From Papio anubis (lineage: Eukaryota > Chordata > Mammalia > Primates > Cercopithecidae), in contig NC_044984.1 of NCBI RefSeq assembly GCF_008728515.1, forward strand, positions 100,425,181 to 100,489,180: 64,000 nt of DNA, given 5' to 3'. Of the stretch, positions 60,149 through 64,000 are shown one piece after another. The position numbers and the translations under genes were made by a program. A model generated the notes under the pieces. The model was not told the origin of the DNA and did not search any database. It worked only from the letters and a program-made list of their open reading frames with translations. The stretch's first letter is position 1. Every line of letters starts with the position of its first letter.

Positions 60149-60369
60149 TGGGACAATTTTAAGCAGTTTAATCATACTGCTTGGTTAGACTCTGATTTCT
60201 GGTTTTGTTCTGGATACAGGACAGATGTAGTAACGGTGGCATTTGAAAGTGTGACATCCACATTCTCCTACATCTTTTATTTACATAAAGCTCATTACTG
60301 GGCCTTCACTGCACTTTCTATTTTCAAAGCAATTTAAAAGAAAGAAGGTATGTTCGCTTTCTCAAGAAA

Positions 60370-60930
60370 TCATTCAGGAATCCTGTCATTCAGGCAGCAT
60401 AGATGAGTTTGGAGGACATTGTGTTGAGAGAAATAAGCCAGGCCCAGCAAGACAAATACCACGTGTTCTCACTCATATGTGGAAGCTGAAAAAGTTAATC
60501 TCATTGAAATAGAGAGTAGAACTGTGGTTACTAGAGGTTGGGGGAGGGGATGGGGATAGCCAGAGGTTGGTTAACAAGTACAAAATTACAGCTAGGTAAG
60601 ACAAATAAGTGCTCATGTTTGATAGCACTGCAGGGTGACTATAATTAATAATTGGGAGGATGAGAGGATACAATAAATTAATAATTTGTATATTTAAAAA
60701 CATACAGTAGAATATTGTATAAATTAATAATTTATTATATATATTCAGATAGATAGAAGAGCAGATTTTGAATGTTCCCAACACAACAAAATGAAATATG
60801 TTTGCTATGCGAATAACACTGATTTGATCATTACATGTCGTATGCATGTATCGAAATATCACACTGTGCCCTGTAAATATGTACCATGATGTGTCAATTA
60901 AAAATAAAAAGAAAAAAAGAAACATTTGTT
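60370..60930 (+). mobile_element. L1 3' end, sense, truncated
   Basis: 'agcatagatgagtttggagg', 'gaaataagccaggcccagca', 'ccacgtgttctcactcatat', and the end 'tgtgtcaattaaaaataaaa' with an A-rich tail. 5'-truncated and without an intact ORF. Confidence 0.9.
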
Positions 60931-61409
60931 CAGAAAACATCGTAATAGCAGTCATTGTTTATTTGCTACCTCCTGCCTGCTAGGACCCCTACATATGCAT
61001 ATCGCTCTGCTAATCATCTGCAAGGTGGCTGTTACGTTGCCCATTTCGCTACTGGGAAATCAGAGTCTCAAAGAGGCTAATTTGCCTGTGATCAAATAGT
61101 AACTGCATTTGGGATTTAGAGCCTCTGACTCTAAGGCTTTGCTCCAAGCCCTATCCTGAGCTCATGTCAATTAATGCCTGTGCTTTGGTTGATAACTGTT
61201 CTTCCACTTTGCTAGATGAAGTTTTGAAAAGTTACCTAAGACTATGACGTTTCTAACTTAAAATATGTGATCTGGTGGACAATTTACATTAAATAGCAAG
61301 CTCAGTAAGCGCTTAGTCTTCACTGTAGAGGAAGGAAGATAATTGCAACCAAAAATTCATGCTTCATCCATAGAGCTGACAGACGCCTGCTCGGCCAGGG
61401 ACACGTTGC

Positions 61410-61753
61410 CCAGTCTCCATACATCCAAGTGCAGCCGTGAGACTAGGTCTCTCTGATGGAACAGAAGCAAAAGTGATGTTTTTTTCTTCCAATCCAGGGT
61501 GTTTAAAAAGTGGGTGTGCCTTCTCCACATTGCCTAGCTGGAAGCAGAGGACTTGGAGGCCCTAAGTGAATGGTGAAGCCACAAGATAAAAGAAACCTGG
61601 GCCCCTACTTCACCTTGAGAAATAAAGTCACTGTCTGACCAGGACATTGGACTGCTGCATCAGTGAATAATAAACTTAACTGATTGTGTTAAGCCCCTGC
61701 AATTTGATGGTTTATATGTCATGACAGCTAGTACTACCCTAACTAATATACAG
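61410..61753 (+). mobile_element. MLT1-type LTR remnant (MaLR)
   Basis: 'tctctctgatggaacagaag', 'cctagctggaagcagaggac' and the end 'gtgttaagcccctgcaattt', 'accctaactaatata'. Non-coding LTR only. Confidence 0.7.
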
Positions 61754-62254
61754 TTTACACCAAATCTGTATTTACACAGAAAAAGCAAAATGGAAGATTA
61801 TAACAAGTACCTAAATAGTTGGAACCCAAAATGCCTTTTTTATTTTCTCTCTATCTGTTTATTCAAGGAGATAGCAGATTATTTAGGATCTTGAGTTTTT
61901 CTTTTATTTTTCCTGCATTGTTTGTGTCAGAGATTAAAAAAGAAGAGTATTCAAAGTCATAAAACAGGAAAAAACAAATTTATTCATTCTACAGTATTTT
62001 TCCGTACATGCCAGGCACCTGGGTCTGAGAATGTGCTGGGACAAGACAGGTCTGATCTCATCTTCATGTGGCTTGCAGTCTACGAGTATTAAGTACAGTT
62101 GATAGCATTCAACTGACTTCCAGCCCTCAGACTTCTTGGGAGAAGCCAGGCTACTTGAATGTGGACTAGATAACTACAATAAAACTAAAGCTTACAAATC
62201 CAACAGAAAGCTATGTTTCTTCCCCCTGCTAAATGGCTAGAAAAACAATAAGAA

Positions 62255-62420
62255 TGATGACTAAGGGCAGAGACTCCAGAATCAGAAAAACCGGAGTACA
62301 AATGCTGACTCTCCCACTTTCTAGCTGTGTTATCTTGGTCAACTTCCTCTTTGTTTCTCAGTTTTCTCAGCTTTAAGATGGGGGCATTAGTAATACCTGT
62401 CTCAAAAGGGTTTTGTTGTT
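62255..62420 (+). mobile_element. MIR
   Basis: 'cagagactccagaatcagaa', 'ttctagctgtgttatcttgg', 'tctcagttttctcagcttta'. Confidence 0.75.
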
Positions 62421-62436
62421 GTTGTTGTTGTTGTTA
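62412..62436 (+). repeat. (GTT)n microsatellite
   Basis: About eight GTT units at the end of the MIR. Confidence 0.88.
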
Positions 62437-63627
62437 AGGATTGGATGAGTTAATTTAAAAAAAATTAAAGAAAGCACAAGATCAGCAAGATACAAGTAGC
62501 CGCACCCAATAAATGTAGGCTGTTTTGTTTGTTTGTTTTGTTTTGTTTTATTTTTTTGCAACTTGCCCACTGATATTCCATTCTGTGTGTAAAAGGATAT
62601 AAGAGAAGGCCTTTCCATGGGGGTTGACGAGTGATATCAGGAAACAGAAGTATAAATAGAATCAGTGGATATTTACAAGGGTCAACAGAAATAGCCCAGA
62701 AGGAGTTTTAGTTTTAATTTATCTCATGCATTTGATGGTTGAGAGGGCTGGTTGAGCCTGTTGGGAAGAGTGTCAGTTTGGGGAGCCACCTCAGTGGGTA
62801 ACCGATGGAGCAGGAGATGACCGATGACACTCTCCCACACTCACATTCTTGATTCCTTTTGGAGATGTCAGGCTTATGTTCCTTGCACATTCCTTCTTCC
62901 CTTCCTCCTGCACTTGTGAATGGGATGGAGCACGTGGACAGCTGGCAGCAGTCCCATTTGCCTTGTTTTCTCTGTTCTAAACCCTGTACTGAAAAATAAG
63001 ATAGCTTCTTCCTGGGGAATAAAACAGCAGGGATTTGCTGGAAGTTTCTGTTATCAAAAAAAGAAACTGAATGGTGATAAATCCCCATCAACAGAGAAGG
63101 CACCGGCAGGACTCCAGAGCAGAAACAACACCCTGCCACCCTGGAAAGAGTGGCTGCCAGAAAGTCGCGAGAGTAAAAATGGCAGGAACGTGCGGGAACG
63201 TGCTGGGGTCAGGTGGCAGAAAAACTCTAATTGGCTACAATGGAAGAGGCTTAGGGTTTCACTGAGGTTAAATAGGGTTCCAGGCAGGTTGGGGTCCTTT
63301 CTCTTGCTGAATAATGCACACATTCCTTTCCCTTCGTGATTCTCAGGCTTTCATGTCTCTTGGCCTTCGCACACACTATACCCAATTCCTGGGACACCTC
63401 ATTTCCTGGCCTCCAGATGACAAACTTCTACCATCTCAGAGACCTGACTGAGGACGTCACCTCTCCCCTGATCCTGGGCTGGGCAGAACTGAAGGCTCAG
63501 TTCTCTGTCCCCAGAGCACTCGGTTCCTGGGTCTATTATAGCACTTACCACATGGTATTACAATGACTCAATTGTGTGCCCAGCTCCCTGCAGTTGCCTG
63601 GAAGCTCTGGAATGGCAAGGTCTAGAA

Positions 63628-64000
63628 CGGCGCTATCCAATACAAATATAATGCAAGCCACATAAATAATTTTAGCTTTTCTGGCAGCCATGTTAAAAAC
63701 CAGTCAAAAGCAAGAGAAATTAACTTTAATAATATTTGGAATAGTAATAATAAATATATTACTATATTACTATAAAATAAATAGCAATAATAAAATATTT
63801 GGAATAGTATCATTTCAATATGTAATTAATATAAACAACTCACTGATAAAATATTTTACCTTTTTCTGCGTTCAATCTTCAAAATTCATTATGCATTTCA
63901 TACTTAGAGTAATTCTCAATTCAGAGATAAATTTTCAATGATTAAACTGAAATGCAACTCTAGCAAAACAATAGTTGTATTTCATAAAATTTTCATTTGA
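63628..64000 (+). mobile_element. MER-type DNA transposon, runs off the window
   Basis: Starts 'cggcgctatccaatacaaat', continues 'aatgcaagccacataaataa' and 'tatcatttcaatatgtaatt'. This is the left part of a common non-autonomous DNA transposon with CAGxGCTGTCCAA termini. The right end is beyond 64000. Confidence 0.7.

Larger units (their letters stand above)
57751..64000. other. Upstream flank of NUAK1, no gene seen
   Basis: The CpG density drops sharply here. The region holds a poly-T run (58005-58026), a 27-bp direct duplication (58438-58496), two MLT1-type LTR remnants, MIR fragments, one Alu, an L1 3' end, a (GTT)n run and a DNA transposon fragment. No exon or RNA gene is recognisable in 62440-63620, which looks single-copy. 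Confidence 0.75.

Noticed and set aside
60473..60955. 160-codon minus-strand open frame
   Set aside because: It is the antisense of an AT-rich L1 3' end, and hydrophobic only because of its AT content.
1..64000. CRISPR arrays, operons, tRNA or rRNA genes, or a novel defence-type gene cluster
   Set aside because: The direct repeats are microsatellites or transposon-derived, no tRNA or rRNA is recognisable, and the window is ordinary primate intronic and flanking DNA.

Overview
This is a primate nuclear genomic window. It contains at least fifteen Alu elements plus L1, L2, MIR, MaLR LTR and MER-type DNA transposon remnants, and it has sparse split exons with vertebrate splice signals. The only protein-coding gene I can support is the 5' part of NUAK1 (ARK5), an AMPK-related Ser/Thr kinase, transcribed from the minus strand. 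Four coding exons are recognisable: exon 1 (56200-56457), exon 2 (24068-24188), exon 3 (4336-4487) and exon 4 (1448-1513). Spliced, they encode residues 1-199, from the N-terminus through the glycine loop, ATP-binding Lys, alpha-C Glu, gatekeeper Met and the HRD catalytic loop. The DFG segment, the activation loop with the LKB1-phosphorylated Thr and the C-terminal half lie beyond position 1.

Layout from high to low coordinates: 57751-64000 is upstream intergenic DNA with an Alu, an L1 3' end, two MLT1-type LTR remnants and a DNA transposon running off the window. From about 56100 to 57750 is a dense CpG island holding promoter, 5' UTR and exon 1. Intron 1 (24189-56199) is 32 kb, with a strong CTCF-like motif about 2 kb inside it and a palindromic CRE. 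Intron 2 (4488-24067) is 19.6 kb, with two palindromic X-box (RFX-type) motifs, a half MADE1 element and a foldback rearrangement inside an Alu. Intron 3 (1514-4335) is 2.8 kb. The last 1.4 kb is partial intron 4.

I see no tRNA, rRNA, CRISPR array, operon or second gene, and no evidence for an undescribed multi-gene system. The most notable points are: an alanine-rich stretch in NUAK1 exon 1 that makes this allele six residues longer than the human protein as I remember it (so a non-human primate or a length variant); a 12-nt U tract just downstream of the non-consensus exon 2 splice donor; the Alu foldback hairpin; and the candidate regulatory motifs. Repeat family names are from pattern recognition, and their edges are approximate unless a target-site duplication is cited.
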